From Pedobacter psychrotolerans (lineage in GTDB: Bacteria; Bacteroidota; Bacteroidia; Sphingobacteriales; Sphingobacteriaceae), in contig NZ_SLWO01000004.1 of NCBI RefSeq assembly GCF_004340665.1, positions 62,001 through 126,000 of the forward strand: a stretch of 64,000 nt of DNA. Reading direction: 5' to 3'. Shown in pieces: positions 52,803 through 61,735 of the stretch. How positions within the stretch are numbered: the stretch's first letter is position 1; each line of letters begins with the position of its first letter. A model generated the notes under the pieces. The model was not told the DNA's origin. It saw only the letters and a list, made by a program, of their open reading frames with translations, and did no database searches. A program made the translations under genes and the position numbers.

Positions 52803-53413
52803 CAGTTAGAAAATATTTGATTCAATTTTTTACGATACAATTTATCCATATCCATTAATTCAGAGTAGTGCGCACGCTTTAAGGCTTCACTAACAGACGA
52901 TTGCGTTCTGCCTGAAAGGGTAGCCAGCTCACTTTGTAATAGATTTTCATATTCCAATGCAAGTTTTACCATCTCTGCAGCAACAATTCCCCAGCTATCC
53001 ATCGCAATTAATGCAAGCCTAATCATTACATTAATATCTTCATCAAATTCATTAAAATCGGTTTTGATAGCCAAATTCACTTTTGCTTGTTTTAAGCTAT
53101 CAAAAGCAATTCCTGAATTCACAAATACATCACCATTTGATTCAGAAAGCTTTTTACGTTTACTTTTAACTGTCCCAATCCCTATTCCCATTCTAACATC
53201 AGCTGGCTTATTAACCCTGATGCAGGCTTTTAAATACGCTGCTGCTTTAATTGCATTTTCAGGTTCAACTTCTATCTGAAAGCTATCTCCCCTGTAAATC
53301 TCCCATTTGTTGTATTGCCCTGCAATCACTTTAAGCGCACTTTTTAAGTTCGATAACCAACTATCCTTTACTTTTCTGGAGCCTACAATATCACCTGTTA
53401 TAATGCAAATCAT
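52802..53413 (-). CDS. SatD-family protein with C-terminal HTH
   Basis: A 203-residue protein of the SatD family, first named in the S. mutans sat (secretion and acid tolerance) locus. The N-terminal MICIITGDIVGSRKV and the WEIYRGDSFQIEVEP and DVRMGIGIGTV blocks are characteristic and resemble nucleotide-cyclase-like folds. The C-terminus contains a helix-turn-helix (LATLSGRTQSSVSEALKRA), so DNA binding is likely. The frame could extend to a GTG at 53446, but that codon lies within the TAATTTTG -7 box; ATG 53413 is therefore chosen. Translationally coupled with DUF3307. Three 20-bp palindromes upstream are candidate operators. Confidence 0.88.
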   Translation of the reverse strand: MICIITGDIVGSRKVKDSWLSNLKSALKVIAGQYNKWEIYRGDSFQIEVEPENAIKAAAYLKACIRVNKPADVRMGIGIGTVKSKRKKLSESNGDVFVNSGIAFDSLKQAKVNLAIKTDFNEFDEDINVMIRLALIAMDSWGIVAAEMVKLALEYENLLQSELATLSGRTQSSVSEALKRAHYSELMDMDKLYRKKLNQIFSN

Positions 53414-53445
53414 AATACTAAGATATTTTAAATTATTCAATTTCA

Positions 53446-53453
53446 CAAAATTA
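53446..53453 (-). promoter_or_regulatory. -7 box of satD
   Basis: TAATTTTG on the minus strand, an exact TAnnTTTG match, overlapping palindrome 1 (53452-53471). It predicts a start of transcription near 53440 and a leader of about 25 nt to the ATG at 53413. The -33 region is GTG rather than TTG. Confidence 0.55.
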
Positions 53454-53527
53454 TCGGCTAATTACCCGATATTTCACTTTATCGGCTAATTACCCGATAT
53501 TTCATTTTATCGGACAATTAGCCGATA
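53452..53527. promoter_or_regulatory. Three 20-bp palindromic operator-like sites at exact 28-bp period
   Basis: Sites at 53452-53471, 53480-53499 and 53508-53527. The first two are TATCGGCTAATTACCCGATA and the third is TATCGGACAATTAGCCGATA; all share TATCGG and CCGATA at the ends with AATTA in the centre. The start-to-start distance is 28 bp in both steps, and the 8-bp spacers are also similar (TTTCACTT and TTTCATTT). They sit between the divergent satD and exonuclease genes, and the first overlaps the satD -7 box. The likely binder is a local regulator, most simply the HTH of SatD; this is inference. Confidence 0.8.
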
Positions 53528-53567
53528 TCATTTCAAAACTTAAATTCTGATTTATTGTTTACTATCT

Positions 53568-54623
53568 ATGGCATTAATCGAATTTACAAAAAGAGGCATT
53601 TATTGCAAACAAGGCGACTTCTATGTAGACCCTTGGTGGCCTGTAGATTATGCTGTAACTACGCATGGACATAGCGATCATGTTCGTTTTGGCAACAAAT
53701 ATTATCTATGCCATACGCTCACTAAACCGATCATTAAAAGGCGTATCAGTGAGGATTTAAATGTAGAAACATTGAATTATGGTGAAAGTATTGTTCGGAA
53801 TGGGGTCAATATATCATTCTATCCTGCTGGTCATATTATTGGCTCAGCTCAGGTTCGTTTAGAATATAAAGGGGAAGTATGTGTTATCTCTGGTGATTAT
53901 AAAACTGAAGATGACGGCATTAGTGACGTTTTTGAACCTGTAAAATGCCACTCTTTTGTTTCGGAAAGTACTTTTGGCTTACCCGTTTATAAATGGCAAA
54001 AGCAAGAAGTGGTTTTTAATGGAATTAAAAGCTGGGTGAATGATAATATCCAACAGCAAAAAACCAGCGTATTAATTGCCTATAGCCTTGGAAAAGCACA
54101 ACGCCTGATCAAAAATCTTGCGGGCGATGTTCCCATTTATGTACATAATAGCATAGCAAATTTAAACGAAGTAATTATTGATGCTGGTGTAAACCTCCCT
54201 GAAACCATCAGAATTACACCGGAAACTACAAAAGACGAGTTGCAAAAAGGAATCGTTATTGTCCCCCCAGCCATGAGAGATAGCCGATGGATTAAGAACT
54301 TATCTCATCCGGTAACAGGAATTTGTTCAGGTTGGATGCAGGTTCGGGCACATCGCCGCTGGCAAAGTGCAGATGCGGGCTTTGCATTAAGTGACCATGC
54401 TGATTGGACAGGTTTAATGGATGCCATTACTGCGACAGGCGCAGAAAAAGTTTACGTTACACACGGTTTTACCGCTGCCTTTAGTCGGTTTTTAAATGAT
54501 GAGGGAATTGAATCAGAAGAAGTAATGACCAAGTTCGGCCAGGAAGATGATGAAGAAAATAAAGTTGATTTAGCCGATGCTGAAAATCATCATATTGAAA
54601 CAGAAAATAAAAAGTCAGAATGA
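53568..54623 (+). CDS. Ligase-associated DNA damage response exonuclease (MBL / beta-CASP)
   Basis: A 351-residue metallo-beta-lactamase-fold nuclease related to mRNA 3'-end processing factors, of the type found beside bacterial ATP-dependent ligases. Metal-binding THGHSDH lies near residues 33-39, with SFYPAGHIIGSAQ and VISGDYKTE giving further ligands, and the beta-CASP part ends with LSDHADW and TGAEKVYVTHGF. It starts the plus-strand set and its stop overlaps the ligase ATG by 4 bp (ATGA). Acts on DNA ends, presumably preparing them for the ligase; the acidic tail (DDEENKVDLADAENHH) is unusual but common in relatives. Confidence 0.93.
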   Translation: MALIEFTKRGIYCKQGDFYVDPWWPVDYAVTTHGHSDHVRFGNKYYLCHTLTKPIIKRRISEDLNVETLNYGESIVRNGVNISFYPAGHIIGSAQVRLEYKGEVCVISGDYKTEDDGISDVFEPVKCHSFVSESTFGLPVYKWQKQEVVFNGIKSWVNDNIQQQKTSVLIAYSLGKAQRLIKNLAGDVPIYVHNSIANLNEVIIDAGVNLPETIRITPETTKDELQKGIVIVPPAMRDSRWIKNLSHPVTGICSGWMQVRAHRRWQSADAGFALSDHADWTGLMDAITATGAEKVYVTHGFTAAFSRFLNDEGIESEEVMTKFGQEDDEENKVDLADAENHHIETENKKSE

Positions 54624-56218
54624 AACGTTTCGCAAAACTAATTCAACAGCTCGAACTGAGCAATAAAACCAATGATAAAATTGCTGCGCTGGTTGATTAT
54701 TTTAATCATGCAGATGATCAGGATAAAATTTGGGTAATCGCTCTGTTTACCGGTAAAAAGCCTAAACGTCCAATCAAGTCTACTTTACTTAAATATTGGG
54801 CAATAGATATTACACAGACACCTGAATGGCTATTTTCTGAAAGCTATTCAAACGTTGGTGATTTGAGTGAAACCATCGCACTGCTCCTGCCGCCAGCTGA
54901 AAATACATCTGATTTTCAATTGCATAAGTGGATTGAAGACTTACATGATCTGGAAGGCAAAGATGATGAAACTAAAAAATATTTTATTTTAAATGCCTGG
55001 AATCAACTGGAAACACAAGAACGCTTCATTTTTAACAAACTCATTTCAGGAAATTTTAGAATTGGCGTTTCAAACAAAATGCTGGTAAACGCTTTGGCTA
55101 AACAAAGTAGTTTAGATAGTGCACAAATTATGCATAGTATTATGGGTAAGTGGAATCCGTATGAAATAACTTTCCATGAGTTAATTAATGGTACGCATGT
55201 TAATACTGATAATTCCTGGCCTTACCCTTTTTGCCTGGCTTATGCCTTAGAGCAGGAGCCAGAAAAATTAGGTGATCTATCCGAGTGGCAGGCCGAATGG
55301 AAGTGGGATGGTATTAGAGGACAAATAGTTAAAAGAAATGGTGAACTTTTTATCTGGAGTCGTGGAGAAGAACTGGTAACTGATCAGTTCCCTGAACTTC
55401 ATTTTTTAATCGATGTTTTACCTGACGGAGTTGTACTAGATGGAGAAATTCTGGCGGTACAAGATAAACAAGTTTTATCTTTTAGTACTTTACAACAGCG
55501 TTTGAACCGTAAAACGATCAATAAAAAGCAATTGGATGATGCTCCAATCGGTTTTTTTGTTTACGATATTCTTGAGTATGAAACCAATGATTATCGTGAG
55601 TATCCCTTAAGTGAAAGAAGAGCAATTTTAGAGCAGTTATTCGAAAATTTAGATGAAAGCGCGGTTATCCTTTCGCCATTGATTAATTGCAAAAACTGGG
55701 AAGAGCTGGCTGCATTGAGGCAAACCTCACGATCCATTAATAGTGAGGGCATTATGCTTAAAAAGCTAAGTTCTCATTATCACAGCGGAAGAAAACGTGG
55801 CGATTGGTGGAAATGGAAAATTAATCCCTACACAGTAGATGCGGTAATGATTTATGCGCAGAAAGGTAGCGGCAGAAGAGCAAATTTCTTTACTGATTAT
55901 ACTTTTGCCGTTCGTGATGGGGAAAATTTAGTCACCATTGCTAAAGCTTATTCAGGTTTAACAGATAAGGAGATTAAAGAGGTAAATTCATTTGTAACCA
56001 GAAATGCAATAGAAAAATTCGGACCAGTGCGCACAGTGAAACCAGAACTGGTTTTTGAAATTGCATTTGAGGGAATTGCTGAAAGTAAAAGGCATAAGGC
56101 AGGCTTGGCGCTTCGTTTTCCAAGAATTTTACGCTGGCGAAAAGATAAAAAAGCAGCAGAAATTAATACATTAGAAGATTTACGTCAGCTGCTGGAATCG
56201 ACGTTTATAAATGGCTAG
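54620..56218 (+). CDS. ATP-dependent DNA ligase (cisplatin damage response type)
   Basis: A 532-residue ligase. The adenylation lysine is Lys228 in EWKWDGIRGQ (motif I), with LDGEILAV (motif III), FFVYDILEYE, SEGIMLKKLSSHYHSGRKRGDWWKWKI (motifs IV and V) and the OB-fold C-terminus. The N-terminal ~210 residues are the helical DNA-binding domain (MKRFAKLIQQLE...). In bacteria this ligase, the MBL exonuclease, the Lhr-like helicase and PdeM form a repair set implicated in cross-link and other DNA damage. It is encoded in the second position, overlapping the exonuclease gene by 4 bp. Confidence 0.94.
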   Translation: MKRFAKLIQQLELSNKTNDKIAALVDYFNHADDQDKIWVIALFTGKKPKRPIKSTLLKYWAIDITQTPEWLFSESYSNVGDLSETIALLLPPAENTSDFQLHKWIEDLHDLEGKDDETKKYFILNAWNQLETQERFIFNKLISGNFRIGVSNKMLVNALAKQSSLDSAQIMHSIMGKWNPYEITFHELINGTHVNTDNSWPYPFCLAYALEQEPEKLGDLSEWQAEWKWDGIRGQIVKRNGELFIWSRGEELVTDQFPELHFLIDVLPDGVVLDGEILAVQDKQVLSFSTLQQRLNRKTINKKQLDDAPIGFFVYDILEYETNDYREYPLSERRAILEQLFENLDESAVILSPLINCKNWEELAALRQTSRSINSEGIMLKKLSSHYHSGRKRGDWWKWKINPYTVDAVMIYAQKGSGRRANFFTDYTFAVRDGENLVTIAKAYSGLTDKEIKEVNSFVTRNAIEKFGPVRTVKPELVFEIAFEGIAESKRHKAGLALRFPRILRWRKDKKAAEINTLEDLRQLLESTFING

Positions 56219-56260
56219 GAACCTATAAGTCTGATAAAGGATAAAATACAGAAATTGTAC

Positions 56261-58738
56261 ATGGATCAAACCAAAACTAAGGGTTACAAAAAGATAAAAG
56301 CATGGCTTAAACAAAATAAGCGTAAACCTTTTCAATTTCAGGAAGATGCCTGGCAGTATTATCTTAATGGTTATAGCGGTTTGGTAAATGCACCAACTGG
56401 TTTTGGAAAAACTTTTTCTTTATTTCTAGCTGTTATCATTGAGGCTTTAAATGCATCAGAAGCCAGTAATAAAAAAGCAAAAGACCGTTTACAATTAATC
56501 TGGATTACACCTTTACGTTCGCTGGCTAAAGATTTAGCAAGGGCCATGAGGGAAACTTTGACTGAACTCGATCTGGACTGGCATGTAGGTGTTAGAAATG
56601 GAGATACTTCACAGGCAGAGAAAGTACAGCAAAAGAAATCGATGCCAGAAATTTTATTAATAACACCAGAAAGCCTGCATTTACTTCTGGCGCAGAAAGG
56701 CTCTTCTACCCTATTTAAAAACCTGAAATGTATTGTTGCTGATGAATGGCATGAACTTTTAGGCAGTAAACGAGGCGTATTGGTAGAACTTGCAGTATCC
56801 AGAATTAAAGGCCTGCAGAAATTAGAGCAGCATCAATTTTTAAGGGTTTGGGGAATTTCAGCAACCATTGGAAATATAGAAGAAGCACTAGATGTTTTAG
56901 AACCCGATGAGGCAGCCAAAAGAATCATTGTAAAAGCAGATCTGGAAAAGAAAATCATAATTAAGTCTATTCTGCCAGATGATATAGAAACCTTACCATG
57001 GGCCGGCCATTTGGGCTTAAAATTAGCCTACAAGCTGTTGCCCATTATTGAAAATAGCAAAACCACTTTAATCTTTATCAATACACGTGGTCAGTCTGAA
57101 ATGTGGTACCAGCATCTTTTAAATATAGAACCTGAACTGGCAGGCCGAATTGCGATTCACCATGGGTCTATAGATTTTGAATTGAGAAACTGGATTGAAG
57201 ATGCTTTGCACACTGGTCAACTAAAAGCTGTAATTGCAACCTCCTCATTGGATTTAGGAGTAGATTTTAAACCTGTAGATACCGTTGTGCAAGTTGGATC
57301 TCCAAAGGGTGTGGCCAGGTTTTTGCAACGTGCGGGCCGTTCAGGACACTCACCAAATGAGGTTTCCAAAATCTATTTTCTGCCCACCCATGCACTGGAA
57401 TTGGTTGAGGCTGCTGCAATTAAGGAAGCCGCAAAAACCAATAATATTGAAAGTAGAGAACCTTTTATTATGGTCTTTGATACATTAGTACAATATTTGG
57501 TTACTCTTGCCATTGGGGATGGTTTTGACGATAAAATCATCTATGAAGAAATTAAGAATACGCATGCTTTTAAGTTAATTTTGCCTGAAGAATGGACCTG
57601 GGTGATGCAATTTATTACTTCAGGTGGTGATAGTTTAGGCGCTTACAATGAGTTTAAAAAGGTTACCAAAGATGAAGATGGCCTTTGGAAAGTAAAGAGT
57701 CGGCAATTGGCTATGCGACACCGTTTACACATTGGTACTATTGTAAGTGATGCCATGCTGAAGGTTAAATTTCTTTCAGGTGGTTACATTGGCATGGTTG
57801 AAGAATATTTTGTAACCCGATTAAAAGCAGGTGATAATTTTCGTTTGGCAGGTCGTGTTTTAGAATTTGTACATGTTAAAGATATGACGGTAATTGTTAG
57901 AAACAGTAAGCAGCATAATGCCATATCACCCAGCTGGAATGGTGGCAGATTACCTTTATCATCCAATTTGGGTTCAGTTTTAAGAAAAAAATATAATGAA
58001 GCTTTGGATAAAACACATCAGGATGAGGAACTTGATTCTGTTTATCCGTTGTTTCTATTACAAGAAAAGCGGTCTCATGTACCTAGAAATGACGAATTAT
58101 TAATTGAACTGATCAATAACAAAGAGGGTTTTCATCTCTTTGCATACCCATTTGAAGGAAGATTGGTACACGAAGTTTTAGCTGCTTTAGTAGCTTATCG
58201 CCTGAGCAAATTATTACCAATTAGTTTTTCCATCGCTATGAATGATTATGGCTTTGAATTGCTCAGTGAAACAGAAATTCCAATGGACGAATCCATCGCT
58301 TATGAAGTTTTCTCTCCAAAAAATCTAACTGAAGATATTACTTTGAGTATCAATTCGACAGAAATGGCCAGAAGAAAATTCAGAGATATTGCTTGTATTT
58401 CCGGATTGGTATTTCAAGGTTATCCAGGCAAATATGTTGCGAATAAGCACTTGCAGTCATCTGCAGGTTTGTTTTTCAATGTTTTTAGTGATTATGACAA
58501 ACATAATTTACTTTTGCGCCAGGCTTACGATGAGGTATTTTATCAACAACTGGAAGAGCCCAGGTTGGCTGCTGCTTTGGAAAGAATTCAAAATAGTATT
58601 GTTGTCATCACAAACCCTAAAAGTTTTACGCCATTATCGTTTCCGATTAAGGTTGATAGCTTGAGGGAAAACATGAGTTCGGAGGAATTAGAGCAACGCA
58701 TTGCTAGAATGAAAGCAGAATCGGAGAAAGTAAAATAA
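56261..58738 (+). CDS. Ligase-associated Lhr-like DEXH-box helicase
   Basis: An 825-residue superfamily II helicase of the Lhr-like group. Motif I is APTGFGKTFS (44-53), motif II is ADEWHELL with DEWH in place of DEXH, and the later motifs FINTRGQSEMWYQHL, SSLDLGVDFKPVDTVVQVGSPKGVARFLQRAGRSGHS are present, followed by the Lhr core C-terminal region. This is the third gene of the DNA damage response set. ATG 56261 is preferred over TTG 56255 as the start. After its stop comes a 578-bp tandem-repeat array, then pdeM; so the last gene of the set is physically separated. Confidence 0.94.
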   Translation: MDQTKTKGYKKIKAWLKQNKRKPFQFQEDAWQYYLNGYSGLVNAPTGFGKTFSLFLAVIIEALNASEASNKKAKDRLQLIWITPLRSLAKDLARAMRETLTELDLDWHVGVRNGDTSQAEKVQQKKSMPEILLITPESLHLLLAQKGSSTLFKNLKCIVADEWHELLGSKRGVLVELAVSRIKGLQKLEQHQFLRVWGISATIGNIEEALDVLEPDEAAKRIIVKADLEKKIIIKSILPDDIETLPWAGHLGLKLAYKLLPIIENSKTTLIFINTRGQSEMWYQHLLNIEPELAGRIAIHHGSIDFELRNWIEDALHTGQLKAVIATSSLDLGVDFKPVDTVVQVGSPKGVARFLQRAGRSGHSPNEVSKIYFLPTHALELVEAAAIKEAAKTNNIESREPFIMVFDTLVQYLVTLAIGDGFDDKIIYEEIKNTHAFKLILPEEWTWVMQFITSGGDSLGAYNEFKKVTKDEDGLWKVKSRQLAMRHRLHIGTIVSDAMLKVKFLSGGYIGMVEEYFVTRLKAGDNFRLAGRVLEFVHVKDMTVIVRNSKQHNAISPSWNGGRLPLSSNLGSVLRKKYNEALDKTHQDEELDSVYPLFLLQEKRSHVPRNDELLIELINNKEGFHLFAYPFEGRLVHEVLAALVAYRLSKLLPISFSIAMNDYGFELLSETEIPMDESIAYEVFSPKNLTEDITLSINSTEMARRKFRDIACISGLVFQGYPGKYVANKHLQSSAGLFFNVFSDYDKHNLLLRQAYDEVFYQQLEEPRLAAALERIQNSIVVITNPKSFTPLSFPIKVDSLRENMSSEELEQRIARMKAESEKVK

Positions 58739-58751
58739 TCCGATTTATTTT

Positions 58752-59316
58752 TTGACCATATTAGACATTTAGGACAACACATTTATATGAACTTACATTT
58801 CTTATATGGTGGAATCTTGTAGATACAAATTAGTGACTATTACAACATAATTTACTCTTGACCATATTAGACATTTAGGACAACTTGATTTTAGAGACAA
58901 TAAGCTTACATGAACTTATATTTCTTATATGATAAAACTTTATAGATACAATCAATAACTATTACAACATAATTTACTCTTGACCATATAAGACATTTAA
59001 GAATATATAAGTTTAAGACAATACGCTTACATGGACTTAAATTTCTTATATGGTAAAACTTTATAGATACGAATCAATAACTGTTACAACCTAATTTAAT
59101 CTTGACCATATAAGACATTTAAGAAAATTCAAGTTTAATCATAATACGATTAAGGACTTACATTTCTTATATGATAAAACTTTATAGATACAAATCAATA
59201 ACTGTTACAACCTAATTTACTCTTGACCATATAAGACATTTAAGAAAATTCAAGTTTAAGCAAAATACAATTACATGGACTTACATTTCTTATATGATAA
59301 AACTTTATAGATACAA
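58752..59316. repeat. Tandem array: five ~121-bp units with inverted ACCATATAAG arms
   Basis: Unit starts (TTGACCAT) at 58752, 58858, 58980, 59102 and 59223, giving periods of 106, 122, 122 and 121 bp; the fifth runs into pdeM. Each unit begins with (G)ACCATATAAGACATTTAAG and about 50-60 bp later has CTTACATTTCTTATATGRT, its near-inverted partner. A linker AAACTTTATAGATACAAATCAATAACTGTTACAACCTAATTTACTC follows. The last three units are the most alike, the first the most divergent. The inverted arms match the elements at 13363 and 13588. The linker resembles the start of pdeM. Confidence 0.85.
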
Positions 59317-59955
59317 ATGACCATTACAAGCCACGGGGAAGAACTGATTTTAGATAAAGAAAGGGCTTTATATTTACCCAACCATCAACTTTTAGCCATT
59401 AGCGATTTGCATTTAGGCAAGTCTGCGCATTTTAGATCTGCAGGTGTTCAGGTTCCATCTACAATTGCACAAAACGATTTGCAAAGATTGGGATCACTGA
59501 TCGAAAAGTATAATCCAAAAACTTTGCTCATTAATGGAGACATGTTTCATCATGGTTTAAATACTGATATAGATGATTTTTCAGAATGGCAAAAAGAATA
59601 TCCGCATTTAAATTTCTTACTTGTAAAAGGAAATCATGATAGATTATCCCATGCAGACTATGCCTCAATGAATATTGATATACACGATACGAGTTATTGT
59701 CTTGGTCCTTTTTGTTTTATTCACGATGCACCGAAATGTACTGAAGAAGAGTTATACCCTATCACCGGACATATTCATCCCGGTGTAACTATCGTTGGAA
59801 AAGCAAAGCAAAGGCTAAAGTTTCCATGCTTCTATTTTGGAAAAGAATACGCAGTATTACCTGCATTTAGCACGTTTACTGGTCTGTACAATATCTATCC
59901 TAAAACAAATGAACAGATTTTTGCAGTAACACCAAATACCGTCGTTGAAGTATAA
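59317..59955 (+). CDS. pdeM: Ligase-associated DNA damage response endonuclease PdeM
   Basis: A 212-residue calcineurin-like phosphoesterase. Metal ligands in order: Asp30 and His32 (ISDLHLGK), Asp75 (INGDMFHHG), GNHD (105-108) and GHIHP (His152, His154). It belongs to the PdeM group associated with the ligase, exonuclease and Lhr-like helicase upstream, so it probably nicks or processes damaged DNA in that pathway. The start codon lies within the end of the repeat array: the first codons ATGACCATTACAAG correspond to the repeat linker. Convergent with trx, with one bp between stop codons. Confidence 0.92.
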   Translation: MTITSHGEELILDKERALYLPNHQLLAISDLHLGKSAHFRSAGVQVPSTIAQNDLQRLGSLIEKYNPKTLLINGDMFHHGLNTDIDDFSEWQKEYPHLNFLLVKGNHDRLSHADYASMNIDIHDTSYCLGPFCFIHDAPKCTEEELYPITGHIHPGVTIVGKAKQRLKFPCFYFGKEYAVLPAFSTFTGLYNIYPKTNEQIFAVTPNTVVEV

Positions 59956-59956
59956 A

Positions 59957-60253
59957 TTATGCGTGTGAATCAATTATTTGTTTCAACTGTGAAGCTTGTA
60001 AAACCCCACTTTGACGCCAAACCTGCTTGCCCTTTTTGAACAGCATTAATGTAGGAACACTTTGAACGCTATATGCAGATGCTGCAGCTTGATTCTTATC
60101 AATATCAACTTTAATAATTGAAGCTGAATCACCAACCTGAGCCTTTAACTGTTCTAGAATGGGTTTCATCATTTTACAAGGTCCGCACCATTCAGCAAAA
60201 AAGTCAACCAATACAGGTTTATCGCCATTTATTAATTCTGAAAATTTAGCCAT
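59957..60253 (-). CDS. Thioredoxin
   Basis: A 98-residue thioredoxin. Active-site WCGPC with Cys23 and Cys26 in [16 protein letters not shown]; cis-Pro region [14 protein letters not shown], and IIKVDIDKN. It is a small cytoplasmic dithiol/disulfide redox protein. Convergent and nearly abutting with pdeM (stop codons one bp apart), with a terminator for the E2 gene upstream of it, so it is transcribed separately. Slightly shorter than E. coli TrxA (109 aa). Confidence 0.95.
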   Translation of the reverse strand: MAKFSELINGDKPVLVDFFAEWCGPCKMMKPILEQLKAQVGDSASIIKVDIDKNQAAASAYSVQSVPTLMLFKKGKQVWRQSGVLQASQLKQIIDSHA

Positions 60254-60305
60254 AATTATACTTTATTTTATGAGAAACAAGTGAAGTTTAATTTGGTTTT
60301 AAACG

Positions 60306-60335
60306 AAAGAAGTCAAGCTAAAACTTGACTTCTTT
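60306..60335 (-). terminator. Terminator after the E2 acyltransferase gene
   Basis: AAAGAAGTCAAG/CTTGACTTCTTT, a 12-bp perfect stem with a 6-nt CTAAAA loop, placed just after the E2 stop and before the trx start on the minus strand. Confidence 0.8.
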
Positions 60336-60350
60336 TATATCTTAGATGTA

Positions 60351-61688
60351 TTAAATCTCTCTATTAAAGTCCCAGTTTTCAAGATAATCTGCAACTCTTC
60401 GAACAAACATCCCTCCTAATGAACCATCAACAACTCTATGGTCATAAGAAAGGGAAAGGAACATCATATGCCGAATGGCAATGACATCGCCATGTTCAGT
60501 TTCTAAAACTGCTGGCTTCTTTTTAATGGCACCAACAGCTAAAATAGCTACCTGAGGTTGGTTAATAATTGGAGTACCCATCACATTTCCAAATGAACCT
60601 ACATTTGTAAGTGTAAATGTTCCACCCTGTGTTTCATCAGGTTTTAGCTTTGAATTTCTTGCACGCAAAGCCAAATCATTAACGGCCTTGGTTAAACCCA
60701 CTAAATTCAACTGATCAGCATTTCTGATTACCGGAACAATTAAATTCCCGCTAGGTAAGGCAGCAGCCATTCCAATATTAATATCGCGTTTTTTAATAAT
60801 TTGTGTTCCACTTACGGACACATTAATCATAGGAAAATCTTTTATGGCTTTAGCAACTGCCTCTACAAAAATAGGTGTAAAGGTTATTTTCTCATTTTCA
60901 CGCTTTTCGAAATTGTTTTTTACTTTGTTACGCCATAAAACCATGTTGGTCACATCAGCCTCAACAAATGAAGTTACATGCGGAGATGTTGTTTTACTCA
61001 TCACCATGTGATCGGCGATAAGTTTGCGCATTCTGTCCATCTCTATAATTTCATCCCCACCAGAAACTGATGTTGTTGATGTTTTATTAGGCATAGCGGC
61101 TACAACTGGAGCTGCAGCAGACTTATTTTCAATTGGTTCTTTTTGCGTTTCAGTTTTTACAGCCTGCTGTCCACCATTTTTATTAGCGATGTAACTTAAT
61201 AAATCATCTTTATTTAAACGTCCATCCGCACCAGAGCCTTTAATGGCATTTAACTCTGAAAAGGAGATATTTTCCTGAGCGGCAATATTTTTTACCAATG
61301 GAGAATAAAAACGTTCTGAAGTAGAAAAATCAGGCTGTGGTAATTTGTTTTCTGCCGGAAGTTGTGCAATACCAGGAATAGACTCGGCCTTTTCTTCAGG
61401 TGTTGAAGGAGCAGGAATACTTTCTTCAACCTTTATATCATTAGCACCTTGAGTTTCAATAATGGCAATAACATCTCCAACCTGAGCGACATCATTTTCT
61501 TGAAATAATTGTTTAACCAATTTACCAGCAACTGGCGAAGGCACTTCAGAATCAACCTTATCTGTCGCAATTTCTAAAATGGTGTCGTCCAAATCGATAG
61601 CATCACCAGGTTGCTTTACCCATTTAATCACCGTTGCTTCGGCAACGCTCTCACCCATTTTTGGTAACAATAATTCGTATTGAGCCAT
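60351..61688 (-). CDS. 2-oxo acid dehydrogenase complex E2 (dihydrolipoyl acyltransferase)
   Basis: A 445-residue E2 subunit. The lipoyl domain (1-78) carries Lys44 in EIATDKVDSEVPSP. A flexible linker leads to the peripheral subunit-binding domain (about 130-168, SPLVKNIAAQENISFSELNAIKGSGADGRLNKDDLLSYI). The catalytic domain ends with SYDHRVVDGSLGGMF, with His417. The pattern fits a branched-chain or pyruvate-type E2; the specific complex is not resolved because E1 and E3 are not adjacent. It transfers acyl groups from lipoate to CoA. Encoded 47 bp after cinA, with its own TATTTTTG box at 61722-61729. Confidence 0.92.
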   Translation of the reverse strand: MAQYELLLPKMGESVAEATVIKWVKQPGDAIDLDDTILEIATDKVDSEVPSPVAGKLVKQLFQENDVAQVGDVIAIIETQGANDIKVEESIPAPSTPEEKAESIPGIAQLPAENKLPQPDFSTSERFYSPLVKNIAAQENISFSELNAIKGSGADGRLNKDDLLSYIANKNGGQQAVKTETQKEPIENKSAAAPVVAAMPNKTSTTSVSGGDEIIEMDRMRKLIADHMVMSKTTSPHVTSFVEADVTNMVLWRNKVKNNFEKRENEKITFTPIFVEAVAKAIKDFPMINVSVSGTQIIKKRDINIGMAAALPSGNLIVPVIRNADQLNLVGLTKAVNDLALRARNSKLKPDETQGGTFTLTNVGSFGNVMGTPIINQPQVAILAVGAIKKKPAVLETEHGDVIAIRHMMFLSLSYDHRVVDGSLGGMFVRRVADYLENWDFNREI

Positions 61689-61721
61689 ATTAAATTAAAG
61701 TATATTATATTGGTATTGCGA

Positions 61722-61729
61722 CAAAAATA
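61722..61729 (-). promoter_or_regulatory. Putative -7 box of the E2 gene
   Basis: TATTTTTG on the minus strand, matching TAnnTTTG, about 34 bp before the ATG at 61688, in the gap after cinA. No TTG at the -33 spacing. Confidence 0.45.
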
Positions 61730-61735
61730 CGTTTT

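Noticed and set aside
58752..59316. CRISPR-like array
   Set aside because: Units are ~121 bp with little unit-to-unit variation and no short repeat/variable spacer pattern; no cas gene nearby.
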